From Siphonodentalium dalli (Eukaryota > Mollusca > Scaphopoda > Gadilida > Siphonodentaliidae): 64,000 bases of DNA. Of the stretch, positions 49,590 to 62,350 are shown piece after piece; within the stretch, counting starts at the first letter, position 1, and every line of letters starts with the position of its first letter. The notes under the pieces are model-generated. The model was not told the DNA's origin, made no database searches, and saw nothing but the letters and a program-made list of their open reading frames with translations. The translations under genes were made by a program, and so were the position numbers. The DNA lies in NCBI GenBank assembly GCA_032622095.1, contig CP136064.1:133865129-133929128 (forward strand), written 5' to 3'.

Positions 49590-50110
49590 TTTGATACTTA
49601 TGGGTATTTGTGTCCGGGAAGTGTTTTGAACGGGTCAAATCGTGACCCCGACCTGACCTTGACCATTAAAACTGTCAATGCAAGGTCAATTTGGGTAAAA
49701 CGGACAAATTTCGGCGAAATTTGATACCAAGGGATACTTTGGTCCGAGGAGAGTTTTGAACGGGTCAAATCGTGACATCGGCCTGACCTTGACCTTCAAT
49801 ATGGCCAATCAAATGTCAACTCGGATAAAACGGATAGATTTCGACGAAATTTGATACCTATGGGTACTTTTGTCGGGGGTGGGGTGTGTTTTGGACGGGT
49901 CAAATCATGACTCTGACTTTACCTTGACCTTCAAAATTGTTAATTAAAGGTCAAGTTGGGTAAAACGGACGGATTTCGACGAAATTTGATACCTATGGGT
50001 AGTTTTCTACGGGTGGGGGTGTTTTGGACTGGACAAATCATGACCCTGACCTGACCTTGACTTTCGAAATAGTCAATTGAAGGTCAAATCGCACCTTTCA
50101 CCGGAAAGCA
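49590..50110 (+). repeat. Four ~130-bp tandem repeats with GACCTTGACC core
   Basis: TTGATACC(T/A)A(T/A)GGGTAC-type landmarks recur at about 49,590, 49,720, 49,851 and 49,987. Each unit contains GGGTCAAATC, TGACCTTGACC and TAAAACGGA. They are internal repeats of H1. Confidence 0.9.
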
Positions 50111-50340
50111 GATGGGAAACAGCCCGGGTGAAGTCGGGCCTATCAGCTTGTGTAATAAAGAAGACAGTTTGATGAAAGTAATGTATGCCACGAGAAACGG
50201 GAAAACTTGAAATATGGAAGTACGCAAATTTCCCGCATAAAATTTGAAAGCTAGTTTATAGAATAATTGTATTATTATTTATATTTATGGCTAATAATAC
50301 GATCTTGGTGGCGTTACCATTTCTGACTATGGTTTTCTTG

Positions 50341-52869
50341 TTTATATAATGTCTTTGGTTTATCATTTAACGGACTGTGGTGATGACACTACACGTCTAC
50401 ATCATTAGTTTTGAAGAGAAGTCATTTCGGCCAATTTGGCCGGTTACTTCATGTGACTTTTTCATCTGACGTGTGTGTCGGATAATTGATCTGGAGGATT
50501 TATGTAAATGTTAGCCCAAACTACATTTCCAAGTAACGATGGTTTTGTTGTTTATTTTGAGGAATAATACCGCGTTAGATGAATTCAGCCCAAATATGTT
50601 AACAGTTGTCGTGTCAAACATTCGGCAGTAGGTTAGCGTTATTTAGTATTTGTGGATGTCCTTTAACATGGGGAAAATAGACTACTGCGCTTGAACGAGC
50701 ATGTGAATTTGTCGTTTTTAATGTACAGCAACTTGATAATCAATAACAGAGGCATTCTCTGTCAAATAAGGTCGCTCTATTTACGGTATTAATTGCGGAA
50801 CTTTCTAAAGTAAACTACGCGTAAACGGATACATACGGTAAATTATAGAATGTGCCGGAATCGGCCTAATCGCCCCATGGCCAACTCGCCCAGTCGACGT
50901 TTGTCAATTCGGTACCTACTATAACATGTACCCGAGTCCGATTCGGAATAAAAGATGTATACGGGTGTTATATAGCGTTTGGTCCGTTGTTTCTCAATGA
51001 ATATTATTGAAATTTGGTGTATATGTCCGGGCTGGGACATGGAATACAACAACGTTTGAATTGTTTTTAAATTTACAAATTTGTTGATTTTATTCAATTG
51101 TTTTTCGTTCTGAAAACACACTATAAAGTGTATATAATATAATAACGAACACGAGACATACATAATTTATAAACTGTTAACAAAAGATATCAAATTCAAT
51201 ACATGACAAAGATGACTCAGTGGACTTTATAAAGTGAACATAAAAACATTGAGGTAAGAATCTTTTTAAGGAATGCAACTTTATTTAATGATAATAAACA
51301 CATAAATTAAAATAACAAACATGAGACATACATGATTTATAAACTGTTAACAAAAGATATCAAACTCAATACATGACAAAGATGACTCAGTGAAGTTTAT
51401 AAAGTGAACATAAAAATATTAAGGTAAGAATCTTTTTAAGCATTACTAAACCGTTTAGCACAGACCACAGTCCACTTCACTCATCCGATCATCACCAAAC
51501 TTCATATTTATCTTGATATTGATCTATCAGATGAGAGCTATCAAATATTTTTTTAATTTCATAGGAAAAAATGGTCGCCAGCGGCCATATTGCATTTACG
51601 TTATATTTTATCGCGTCATGTCGATATCTAGTATTACTTAGAAATTTCACCTTTCCAGATTCATAATTGCTCCATTGACTGTAACAGATGAAATTATTCC
51701 CCTCTTCGGATAGAGTGTCACTGAAACTTTATTTTGTCAGACTGTCTGTATAATCACTGATTATATATGGCAATAATCTGTAATAAGATGTAGCACTATT
51801 TTATTTTATATTTACATGCAGTGCTGTTTTTATACATCAATTCTAATCCCCCTAGATCATCATGTGATCGATCATACATCGCGCGAGGACCTGGTTGAAT
51901 TAAGGGGGGTTTTATGGATCACTTCTGTCCTCAAGCTAGATTATACTTATGACATTTAATGGCATGTTGCTAACGTGGAGGGTTAGATATGCTTGAGAAA
52001 CCACCACTCTTTAATTCACACCAAGTTCTCAGCTGTCATGTTCGGATATTAGAACCCATAGCCATGATATATGGTTTATTTTGTGTATACTAGTAATATA
52101 GTTATTTTCAGTACCTTTATATACCAGTACTGTGTATAACAATGCATATAAATTAATCCATGTATACATGTATATTGATTCAACGGATTCAGTGGTTTTG
52201 TCCATCAGTCTATCAAATTTGCGGGGAAAACATGGCCACAAGCAGTACACCCTGCTAAATTTCGAATTTGAATCAATTGGCGCACCCTGCAGCCAGCTTT
52301 TATTGGAGAACTTTTTCTTATGTGGATATTTTGGGTCACCGCTAGATGTGAGCCATATTTTGTTCTCAAACTGTCCTTGTGAAGACATCACTGCCAGCGG
52401 TGATCTTCAATTTTACTATTTTTATGGCTAAATAATTTGGTTGATCCTACAGACGACACCCTTGTCCGATCGTCATCAGATTCCACAATTATCTTCTGGA
52501 TAACCAGGGTGAGAGTAATCTAATTTTCCCGAATTTCGTTAAAAAACATTACCACAGGCAGCAATTTGGTATCTTACTCTTTGATCCTCTTTTGCATGAC
52601 TGAATTGTTTAGCAACTGTACAGACATATCCCTCATCTGGTTTTTATATACATGTATATCTCTTCATGCGGATAGCCAGTATTACGTAGGTACTTCAACT
52701 TTCTGCATTCCTGTCATCATTTGAAATATAAAAATTTACCTGATACATGCACCCTTCAAAATTTGTTTCGTCGTATCTATTTTAATGACCCGTATGGTAA
52801 TATTGATACAGATATATTTGTCAAACATTTCTTTGTACAATATACAGGTATTTAGTTTGTAACTAAATC
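50341..52869. other. No gene; a 130-bp local tandem duplication
   Basis: 51,141-51,270 is repeated at 51,311-51,440 (offset 170) with about ten differences (shared ACAAAGATGACTCAGTG). Open frames at 50,843-51,163 and 52,029-52,391 (minus) are AT-rich, overlap opposite-strand frames and match no family. Confidence 0.65.
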
Positions 52870-52889
52870 TAGAAATATATAATAGTAGC

Positions 52890-53470
52890 TCGTGGACCCC
52901 ACTTCGTCCGGGATGTTCCCCTCTGATTTTCGGAGAAATGCGCGATTTAACCTTGAATTGACTATTTTAAAGGTGAAGGTCATGTCGGGGTCACGATTTG
53001 ACCCGTCCAAAACACTCCCCGGACAAAAGTCACGACAAAAGTACCCGTCGAAATCCGCCCGGCTTTACCCGATTTGACCTTGAATTGACAAGTTTGAATG
53101 TCAAGATCAGGTCAGGGTCATAATTTGACCCACCCGAAACACTCCTGGGACAAAAGTAACAGTAGGTATTATATTTCGTTGAAATACTTCGTTTTACCAG
53201 ATTTGACCTTGAATTGATCTTTTTGAATGTCAAAGTCAGGTCGGGATCAAGATTTGACCCGTCCAAATAGTCCAGAAACATGCCTACATCAGCACGTTCG
53301 AGAACATGGTCCCACGTGAAATTGGACCCGTCAATATTGCTCCCGGGATCGAAATAGTCCTACACACAAATTTTTAGTCGGATCGGTCAATGTCCAGAAA
53401 CATGCCTATGAGCGAGGTCAAGTTGACACGTTAAATACCAAATCCGAGTCGGATCAGTCGAGCAGTGTTA
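52890..53470 (-). repeat. Diverged GACCTTGACC-type tandem repeats
   Basis: Three or more older ~120-130-bp units related to those of H1, in reverse orientation (TTTGACCTTGAATTGAC at about 53,080 and 53,200). They are preceded by CTTCGTCCGGGATGTTCCCC, which parallels CTTCACCCGGGCTGTTTCCC at 57,463 in H2. A CACATACATACA-type stretch follows near 53,490-53,525. An open frame at 53,030-53,281 (minus) is repeat translation. Confidence 0.75.
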
Positions 53471-55437
53471 GAGTCTATAACACATACACACATGCATTCA
53501 TGCATACACACATACATACAGACAGGTGTTCCAAAATGTATAATCGATAGCTACAACAATTCTATGGTAGGTATAGTTCACGGCCGACCTGATGCATGCA
53601 TCTTAGTTTTCTTGTTATTACGCCACCTAGTGTGGTGTTTCTAGCATTTGGTTTTTTTATATCGCATGGAGTACAGGGCGAATGTATTCTTGGAGATAGT
53701 TTGTACCTTACTCAATCGTACCGATATAATCACGTAGATGCCGAAATTGTAAAGTTAACGCCAGCGGTGTATAATACGTTTATGAAAATATGATAAATCC
53801 TATCGATAGAGTCAGGACAGGCTCAAATTGTAAACTTAAAGTCACCGGTGTAATAATATGTTGTTGAAAATATAAATAATCTGATAGCCTGAAAATATTG
53901 TATAACCTATTGGGAGCCCATAATAAATGGGAATAACCTATTGGGAGCCCCTGCATGTAGTGAACTGAATTGTGGGTATTTTATGGAGATTGTTTGTACC
54001 TTACTGAATCGTACCGATATAATCACGTAGATGCCGAAGTTGTAAAGTTAACGCCACTGGTGTATAATATGTTTATGATAAATCGTATCGATAGAGTGAG
54101 GACAGGCTCAAATTGTAAACTTAAAGTCGAAAATATAAATAATCTGATAGCCTGAAAATATTGTATAACCTGTTGGGAGCCCCTGGTGTAGTGAACTGAA
54201 TTATGGGTAATTTTAATTGGAGTGCGCATGTCTGTTTTTTTTGTAGTAACGGCCATCTTTTATTTTCTGTAATTATGGTAAGAGTTTATGGTTTAATTTA
54301 TTTATTATTTAAGTTTGTTTCAATTTTTGAATGGTTTTATGTTAACCCGATAATTTGTATTTTGTAAAGAATAAAATTGTTTGAAGAAAAATGGCGAATT
54401 TCCAAGTTCTGAGTGTCAGCTCGATAGTGAGACTGAGGCTGTGACGGTGTGAGTGACTGAGAGTCTCAAGTTAGTTTATTTACAGTTGTGTTCCGAGTAT
54501 TTTTTGTAGTCAAATATTAATGAAATACGCTTTGTTTATATATACTAATTTGCTTATTTATAGAAACGTGTAATATTAATTTGAAAGTTATTTCGATAGA
54601 CTATTTGTTTTTAGTTGAAGATAAAACAAATTTGGAAAACAAATATTATAACCCATTGAGAGCCTCGTGAAGTGTATTGTGGGTATTTTAATATAATTGC
54701 GCATGCGCAGTCTATATGCGTTCTTTTGGGGAAATTCGCTATTTTGGTTAAGTGAAACAATGGTATGAGTTCAATGTTTGTTTGTATATAAGAAAGTATA
54801 TTGAATTTTGGAGGCCGACAATTGTATCTATTTGAAGATTAAAAGTTGCTTGTGTGTATTTAGCTGTGCATGGTTCGTTAATTAGGCCAGCCTATTGTCA
54901 TATTAGAACGTCTCCAATAACATACAACCTCTCTGCAGTTAACATTGTGAATTTGGCAACAGTCCAAGCAGGCCCTCTAATGGAGCACTGTGAATTTGGC
55001 AACAGTCCAAGACACGTGGGGTATAATAACTGAACACCTGTGGCCAACTTGATCTCCAGAATGTTTTTAAGTGGAAGGGACAGTGTAGTGGGGTGGGGTG
55101 GAAGTTAGATTTTGAGTGTGTATGATTCACAACTTTTGTAAAAAAAAGTTAATGCACATGTAGTTGGAAATTTCATACATTATTACACTACAACATAAAG
55201 GTTAAAATACATGGTTACCATTGCCTGGTATCCCAACTAGTAATTATTGTCCCCATTATGATGGGGACGGGGATCGAATGATGGAGGTATTTTGAGGGGG
55301 TGGGAGTCACAACTGTTATAAAGAATTTTAACAGTTGGAAATTTCATACATGATTACACTAACTTTTTGTCCCCATTTATTTTACTGCTGTCTTGTTTGT
55401 TACTGTATTCCTGATATGGAAATAATAAAGAGCATTT

Positions 55438-56997
55438 ATTACGCCACCTGTGGTGTATCTAGCTGCTGAGATTTTGATATTGCGTGGTGGACAGGGCGAA
55501 TGCATTGTGGGGCTTTTATTTATAGAGTTGGAAATTCCGTTTATTTAAAAGTCGGAACTACGCGACCAGTAGGCCAAGTCCAGTAAAACGGTTCGTTATA
55601 GGTGCTGGTTGTTATTGTTATTTTAACGGAATTCTGAGTTGGTCATTCGCGAAACCAATATATTTTATATTCTATAATTAAAACCGTGGGTATATAATAT
55701 ATGATCCTCTTTATGGATATTGTAGGAAGGTAAATTTAGCTAAAGCGGTGGGATATCTTGCAAGACAACACATTTCGGTTTGCGCTATAACCGCTCAATG
55801 TTTTAAGGTGTTACACAACGTCTGATAAAAAGAGTTCTATCTGGAATATTCACACTATTTTTTCAGAGAACATGCATAGAGTAAACATAGTCCTATCGGA
55901 CTATCGTAAAGTAGTTCCGTTTAATTCGGGATTAATTAACCCTCAGACTGCCGAAACTGCCGACAATAAATTCGCTTGTTCGTGTCCCCCGAAAATCAAA
56001 CTTGCCTGTTTAGAGGTCCCATTTTCGTGGCTAATGGTGATAGAATCACAATTTTTCAGTCAAGTTCATGGATAAATTACATTACACTTAATCGGCTTAT
56101 GTCCGCGGCCATAAACCTGCGTTTTGATAACAATTTATTTGAGACAAACTGTTGCGCGGGTATCAGTCGGCGCTTATCGGTTGAAGTTATTATGATCGTG
56201 CAGCCTGCGCGTGCAACAAGTGTTCAAATACAACAGAAGAAAAAAATACTATGTCAAATAAATAACGTGATCAATGGACAGACAAGTTTCATTTCCGTGG
56301 GACACGAAAAAGCGAATTTAATGTCGTCAGTTTCGGCAGTCTGAGGGGTTTAATTAATCTCCTTTACGATATCCCGATAGGACTATATTTACACTATGTT
56401 CTCTGAAAAAAAATGGTGTGAATATTCCCGATAGAACTATTTTTATCAGACGTTTTGTAACACATTAAAACATTGAGCAGTTAGCGCAATTTTCTGGAAT
56501 TTCGGACTATTTCGTCTATAAAAATACGATGAGCAACTGAAAATGTTTTTCAACATTCTGGAAGGGGTAGATGTCCAGGTATATATGTTTAAAATTTCAC
56601 GCATAAACTATGACAGATAACAAAGTTATAATTAGTTTTATAGGCCCACCATAAATCCCCTATAATAAACGCATGCCTCCGTAAGCACATGGCTTTGCTG
56701 TGGATGCTTTCGTTCCCAGCATGCATCATTCTCGCTATCTGTAAAATGTCTATGAACAATGGCTGTGCCACGCACTCTTAGCTTTGATCCGCATTTAGAA
56801 GCATTCTGGTGTGGCGAATGAGAAACCTGCAGTAATTTATAAGCCGTAGTTCATTGTAATAATTTGAAGAATTACTTATCTTAACGGAATTCTGAGGCGG
56901 TCCATTCATGTAACCAATATATTTTATATTATGATTTATATTTATGGCTAATAATATGATCTTGGTGGCGTTACCATTTCTGACTATGGTTTTCTTG
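55438..56997 (+). mobile_element. Inner element E2 of J1
   Basis: Has its own 5' end ATTACGCCACCTGTGGTGTA and uses the 3' end at 56,997. It is 1,560 bp long and preceded by T. It contains the foldback arms at 55,782-56,487. Confidence 0.55.
55782..56487. repeat. Foldback inverted repeat in J1
   Basis: Arms of about 190-200 bp (55,782-55,989 and 56,297-56,487) are imperfect complements; both read CTCAATGTTTTAA and AACGTCTGATAAAAA inward and CAGACTGCCGAAACTG further in. The loop is ~300 bp. A 122-codon open frame (55,976-56,344) covers the loop. Compared with J2 it shows three replacement and one silent change, so there is no sign of protein selection. Confidence 0.85.
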
Positions 56998-57255
56998 TGT
57001 ATGGTAGCGAAGGTGCGTGTTTATTCATGAGTACCTATATTGTTGACATTGAGGCTCGCGTTGATAATTAGCAAGCCAGTCCGGATACAGGTATTGCACA
57101 ACACCCTGGTGACATGTTGAAATCGAAAACGGGCCCTGCACTCGCCTTCTACGAAGTATTCTGATCCCAACGCCCAGACAACGACTGAGGGGAGTTAAAC
57201 AAAGTCAAAACAACACAGTAATCATTGTGTAATTAACAAAGAGACAGAGTATATA
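56998..57255. other. Short gap between J1 and H2, nothing recognised
   Basis: About 258 bp of unique sequence between the 3' ends of two elements facing each other. Confidence 0.6.
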
Positions 57256-57486
57256 CAAGAAAACCATAGTCAGAAATGGTAACGCCACCAAGATCGTATT
57301 ATTAGCCATAAATATAAATAATAATACAATTATTCTATAAACTAGCTTTCAAATTTTATGCGGGAAATTTGCGTACTTCCATATTTCAAGTTTTCCCGTT
57401 TCTCGTGGCATACATTACTTTCATCAAACTGTCTTCTTTATTACACAAGCTGATAGGCCCGACTTCACCCGGGCTGTTTCCCATCT

Positions 57487-58010
57487 GCTTTCCGGTGAAA
57501 GGTGCGATTTGACCTTCAATTGACTATTTCGAAAGTCAAGGTCAGTTCAGGGTCATGATTTGTCCAGTCCAAAACACCCCCACCCGTAGAAAACTACCCA
57601 TAGGTATCAAATTTCGTCGAAATCCGTCCGTTTTACCCAACTTGACCTTTAATTAACAATTTTGAAGGTCAAGGTAAGGTCAGAGTCATGATTTGACCCG
57701 TCCAAAACACCCCCCCCCCCGACAAAAGTACCCATAGGTATCAAATTTCGTCGAAATCTATCCGTTTTATCCGAGTTGACCTTTGATTGGCCATATTGAA
57801 GGTCAAGGTCAGGCCGAGGTCACGATTTGACCCGTTCAAAACTCTCCTCGGACCAAAGTATCCCTAGGTATCAAATTTCGCCGAAATTTGTCCGTTTTAC
57901 CCAAATTGACCTTGCATTGACAGTTTTAATGGTCAAGGTCAGGTCGGGGTCACGATTTGACCCGTTCAAAACACTTCCCGGACACAAATACCCATAAGTA
58001 TCAAATTACG
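57487..58010 (-). repeat. Tandem ~130-bp GACCTTGACC repeats of H2
   Basis: Reverse complement of 49,590-50,110, same unit number, with small length changes in a C run near 57,709. Confidence 0.88.
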
Positions 58011-58567
58011 TTCAATTCTATGGAAAGCCGAGGAGGACATGTTGGTTGCTAATTGCTAGATATACGACGCGGTATTTTGAAGGTGTTTCAAACTAGGAGA
58101 TAGAAGTATTCTGCCTTTCAAATGGTGATGAATTATAGTAGTTTATTCAAATTTTATGGCATAAATTGTTATTAAAACCGTATATACTATAAAAAATTAA
58201 TGACTCGAAAATTAAGTGGGCCTTTAAACAAAGTCACAATTGCATTTAGGCTCATCTCATACTCGTCCATTCAGCGATATTCTACTGCGCAGTTTGTTAT
58301 AGCCTCCAGTATTTATTGAGCGTTATACCCCCAACTGTTATAATTCGCCTTTAGCAGGCGTACTCTTGCCTCAGATTATTGAGATATTAGGTCACACATA
58401 ATCACATTAAATCGCATCGTAACATAGCAATTGTGTGGGCTCCTTGTCGTGAATATGTAATGAGAAATAAGGTCATACGTAATGACATTAAACTCAAGAA
58501 AACCCTCGAAAACAAAACAAAATCACATTTAATGTTTTACGTTATTTCCTTCATAAAAAGAATCTTC

Positions 58568-58576
58568 GTGATAATG
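58568..58576. other. Target site duplication, left (GTGATAATG)
   Basis: Identical 9 bp at 63,724-63,732. The uninterrupted H1 shows the site once (CATTATCAC on the plus strand at 49,019-49,027). Confidence 0.93.
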
Positions 58577-58615
58577 GGGTACCTCGAAACAGTGCGCGGA
58601 ACTGCGCGGTACAAA
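58577..58615 (+). repeat. Left TIR of the 5.1-kb element
   Basis: Shares CCTCGAAACAGTGCGCGGAA and GCGCGGTACAAA with the right end; shorter by an internal ~20 bp. Confidence 0.88.
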
Positions 58616-59968
58616 CAAAACAGTTATTATGCACGGGGAGTTGATTTAAAACATGCATATTAATGAAATATAGTAGTAGAAGGTCTTCAGTTACGAATTT
58701 GCAAGATCATTTTAACGTTTTATTAGAGAGAGTGAGTGGTAGAATCTACCGCGCACTGTTTCGAGAAAAGTTTACTGCGCTATATCTTCCGCGCATTGTT
58801 TCGAGAAAAGCTTAAGTACTGCGCAGTTGTTACCAGAAAACTTAATGCGCGATGTCGGATTAATAGCCACAGTTACGTGATAAATTATATATTATAAAAC
58901 AATTTTCTAAAACTCCCATCAGCTTTTATCCGGCAGACTTAATTGTCAAAATGAATTTACCGGTGCCATGATATATGGCACCTCTGTGCATATATGACAC
59001 CTCTTATTACGCCACCTAGTGTGGTGTTACTTGCATTTGTTTTTTTTATATCACATGGAGTACAGGGCGAATGTATTCTTGGAGATTGTTTGTACCTTAC
59101 TCAATCGTACCGATATAATCACGTAGATGCCGAAATTGTAAAGTTAACGCCAGCGGTGTATAATACGTTTATGAAAATATGATAAATCCTATCGATAGAG
59201 TCAGGACAGGCTCAAATTGTAAACTTAAAGTCACCGGTGTAATAATATGTTGTTGAAAATATAAATAATCTGATAGCCTGAAAATATTGTATAACCTATT
59301 GGGAGCCCATAATAAATGGGAATAACCTATTGGGAGCCCCTGCTGTATTTTATGGAGATTGTTTGTACCTTACTGAATCGTACCGATATAATCACGTAGA
59401 TGCCGAAGTTGTAAAGTTAACGCCACTGGTGTATAATATGTTTATGATAAATCGTATCGATAGAGTGAGGACAGGCTCAAATTGTAAACTTAAAGTCGAA
59501 AATATAAATAATCTGATAGCCTGAAAACATTGTATAACCTGTTGGGAGCCCCTGGTCTAGTGAACTGAATTATGGGTAATTTTAATTGGAGTGCGCATGT
59601 CTGTTTTTTTTGTAGTAACGGCCATCTTTTATTTTCTGCATGCGCAGTCTATATGCGTTCTTTTGGGGAAATTCGCTATTTTGGTTAAGTGAAACAATGG
59701 TATGAGTTCAATGTTTGTTTGTATATAAGAAAGTATATTGAATTTTGGAGGCCGACAATTGTATCTATTTGAAGATTAAAAGTTGCTTGTGTGTATTTAG
59801 CTGTGCATGGTTCGTTAATTAGGCCAGCCTATTGTCATATTAGAACGTCTCCAATAACATACAACCTCTCTGCAGTTAACATTGTGAATTTGGCAACAGT
59901 CCAAGCAGGCCCTCTAATGGAGCACTGTGAATTTGGCAACAGTCCAAGACACGTGGGGTATATATAGA

Positions 59969-60108
59969 ATACACACGTAGTGTTTCTGAATACCAAATTT
60001 ACACCACGAGTGGGATTGATGGTTTACCACACGAGCTTTAGCGAGTGTGGTAAATCATCAATCCCACGAGTGGTGTAAATTTGGTATTCAGAAACACTAC
60101 GTGTGTAT
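59969..60108. repeat. 140-bp near-perfect hairpin
   Basis: Arms of about 63 bp start ATACACACGTAGTGTTTCTG and pair with the reverse at 60,046-60,108. Only one mismatch is seen (GATGGTTTA versus GATGATTTA). The loop is ~13 nt. Confidence 0.95.
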
Positions 60109-60112
60109 TTTG

Positions 60113-60887
60113 TTTATACCATGACCGGTACAGGAGCAACAACTGCTATGAAATCGAAATAAACCCACTTAAATTAAGATGATTCTGTCGCACCATTCAC
60201 AATCATCCCCGTTGTGTTCCCCACACTTGGCCGTACATCGAAGTACACTATCACAGCTGATCAGGCGTATTGATACATTGAATTAGGTCAACATTCAATT
60301 GTACGAATATGGTATCATTGTAGCCAATTCACAATAAACTGTAATCATGATGAAACCGCCATAAATAAACAACATGAATATATATATGGGAATACGAATT
60401 TAATGAATATAAATATAACACATTGCGGGAACTTTTTTTTCTCCGCCGTACAGTGAACAGGAAACCACGAAAGTCATTTTGAAATCCACCGTTTGTTGTT
60501 CGAGTTTTTTACGTCTATTTCTTGAAATATATGTTCAATTTGTTGATCTGGATGTGATTTCCACGGAAATAACTGTTCGTTTTTATCGCATTAGTGAGTA
60601 TAATATTCAATTGAATCGAAAGTATCAAATTGTTTTCATCGCGAGGCGCTACATTTTAAAAATAGAGTGATTTTGATCGAGGTCATGGAAGGTTAATGAA
60701 AGGTCAACTCGGATGTAGTTCTACTATGGGTATAAACTTTAACCATTGAAATGCCATTAAAACGTGTTACCCACAGTAGAAACGTGTTACCCACGGTCGG
60801 ACTCCTGTTCACACACAGTAGGGTGTACAGCACAAATATATTATATAGCATGTTTGTACACAGTACAATAGGGAGTCATGGTATAAA
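60113..60887. mobile_element. Insertion in J2 with 13-bp inverted ends
   Basis: TTTATACCATGAC at 60,113-60,125 is the exact complement of GTCATGGTATAAA at 60,875-60,887. Together with the hairpin it fills the gap absent from J1 (which reads GGGGTATAATAACTG at 55,020-55,034). No clean target duplication. A 63-codon frame inside (60,479-60,670) matches nothing recognised. Confidence 0.55.
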
Positions 60888-61644
60888 ATAACTGAACACC
60901 TGTGGCCAACTTGATCTCCAGAATGTTTTTAAGTGGAAGGGACAGTGTAGTGGGGTGGGGGTGGAAGTTAGATTTTGAGTGTGTATGATTCACAACTTTT
61001 GTAAAAAAAAGTTAATGCACATGTAGTTGGAAATTTCATACATTATTACACTACAACATAAAGGTTAAAATACATGGTTACCATTGCCTGGTATCCCAAC
61101 TAGTAATTATTGTCCCCATTATGATGGGGACGGGGATCGAATGATGGAGGTATTTTGAGGGGGTGGGAGTCACAACTGTTATAAAGAATTTTAACAGTTG
61201 GAAATTTCATACATGATTACACTAACTTTTTGTCCCCATTTATTTTACTGCTGTCTTGTTTGTTACTGTATTCCTGATATGGAAATAATAAAGAGCATTT
61301 ATTACGCCACCTGTGGTGTATCTAGCTGCTGAGATTTTGATATTGCGTGGTGGACAGGGCGAATGCATTGTGGGGCTTTTATTTATAGAGTTGGAAATTC
61401 CGTTTATTTAAAAGTCGGAACTACGCGACCAGTAGGCCAAGTCCAGTAAAACGGTTCGTTATAGGTGCTGGTTGTTATTGTTATTTTAACGGAATTCTGA
61501 GTTGGTCATTCGCGAAACCAATATATTTTATATTCTATAATTAAAACCGTGGGTATATAATATATGATCCTCTTTATGGATATTGTAGGAAGGTAAATTT
61601 AGCTAAAGCGGTGGGATATCTTGCAAGACAACACATTTCGGTTT

Positions 61645-62350
61645 GCGCTATAACTGCTCAATGTTTTAAGGTGTTACACAACGTCTGATAAAAAGAGTTC
61701 TATCGGGAATATTCACACTATTTTTTCAGAGAACATGCATAGAGTAAACATAGTCCTATCGGACTATCGTAAAGTAGTTCCGTTTAATTCGGGATTAATT
61801 AACCCTCAGACTGCCGAAACTGCCGACAATAAATTCGCTTGTTCGTGTCCGCCGAAAATCAAACTTGCCTGTTTAGAGGTCCCATTTTCGTGGCTAATGG
61901 TGATAGAATCACAATTTTTCAGTCAAATTCATGGATAAATTACATTACACTTAATCGGCTTATGTCCGCGGCCATAAACCTGCGTTTTGATAACAATTTA
62001 TTTGAGACAAACTGTTGCGCGGGTATCAGTCGGCGCTTATCGGTTGAAGTTATTATGATCGTGCAGCCTGCGCGTGCAACAAGTGTTCAAATACAACAGA
62101 AGAAAAAAATACTATGTCAAATAAATAACGTCATCAATGGACAGACAAGTTTCATTTCCGCGGGACACGAAAAAGCGAATTTAATGTCGTCAGTTTCGGC
62201 AGTCTGAGGGGTTTAATTAATCTCCTTTACGATATCCCGATAGGACTATATTTACACTATGTTCTCTGAAAAAAAATGGTGTGAATATTCCCGATAGAAC
62301 TATTTTTATCAGACGTTTTGTAACACATTAAAACATTGAGCAGTTAGCGC
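61645..62350. repeat. Foldback inverted repeat in J2
   Basis: Counterpart of 55,782-56,487 (offset 5,863), with the same arms and loop. Confidence 0.85.

Larger units (their letters stand above)
48161..50340 (+). mobile_element. Helentron-like element H1 (2,180 bp)
   Basis: Starts ATTACGCCACCGTAGTGTGG after a T and ends CTATGGTTTTCTTG before a T. The 5' ACGCCACC is complementary to GGTGGCGT lying 22 bases inside the 3' end, an asymmetric terminal inverted repeat. No target duplication is seen. The body carries two TTCCGAAGG clusters and four ~130-bp tandem repeats. No protein frame is credible, so it is non-autonomous. An inverted copy without net indels over 1,589 bp forms H2. Known Helentrons and their HINE derivatives insert between two T residues, have asymmetric inverted ends and often hold internal tandem repeats, which fits. 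The assignment is inference. Confidence 0.65.
53617..56997 (+). mobile_element. Composite Helentron-like element J1 (3,381 bp)
   Basis: Starts ATTACGCCACCTAGTGTGG after a T and ends CTATGGTTTTCTTG before a T. A second internal 5' end (ATTACGCCACCTGTGG at 55,438) suggests one element fused to, or holding, another. The front part has a ~150-bp direct repeat (GTACCTTACT(C/G)AATCGTACC at ~53,703 and ~53,996) and a 22-bp repeat TGAATTTGGCAACAGTCC near 54,949 and 54,992. The back part has a foldback. The same composite occurs at 59,006-62,860 with unrelated flanks on both sides, so it moved as one unit. Confidence 0.65.

Noticed and set aside
50843-52431. Open frames of 99-120 residues on both strands
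   Set aside because: Overlapping frames on opposite strands, AT-driven composition, no recognisable motif or splice context.
53030-53281. 83-residue minus-strand protein
   Set aside because: Translation of the GACCTTGACC tandem repeat (DPDLTLTFK/DPDLILTFK repeats).
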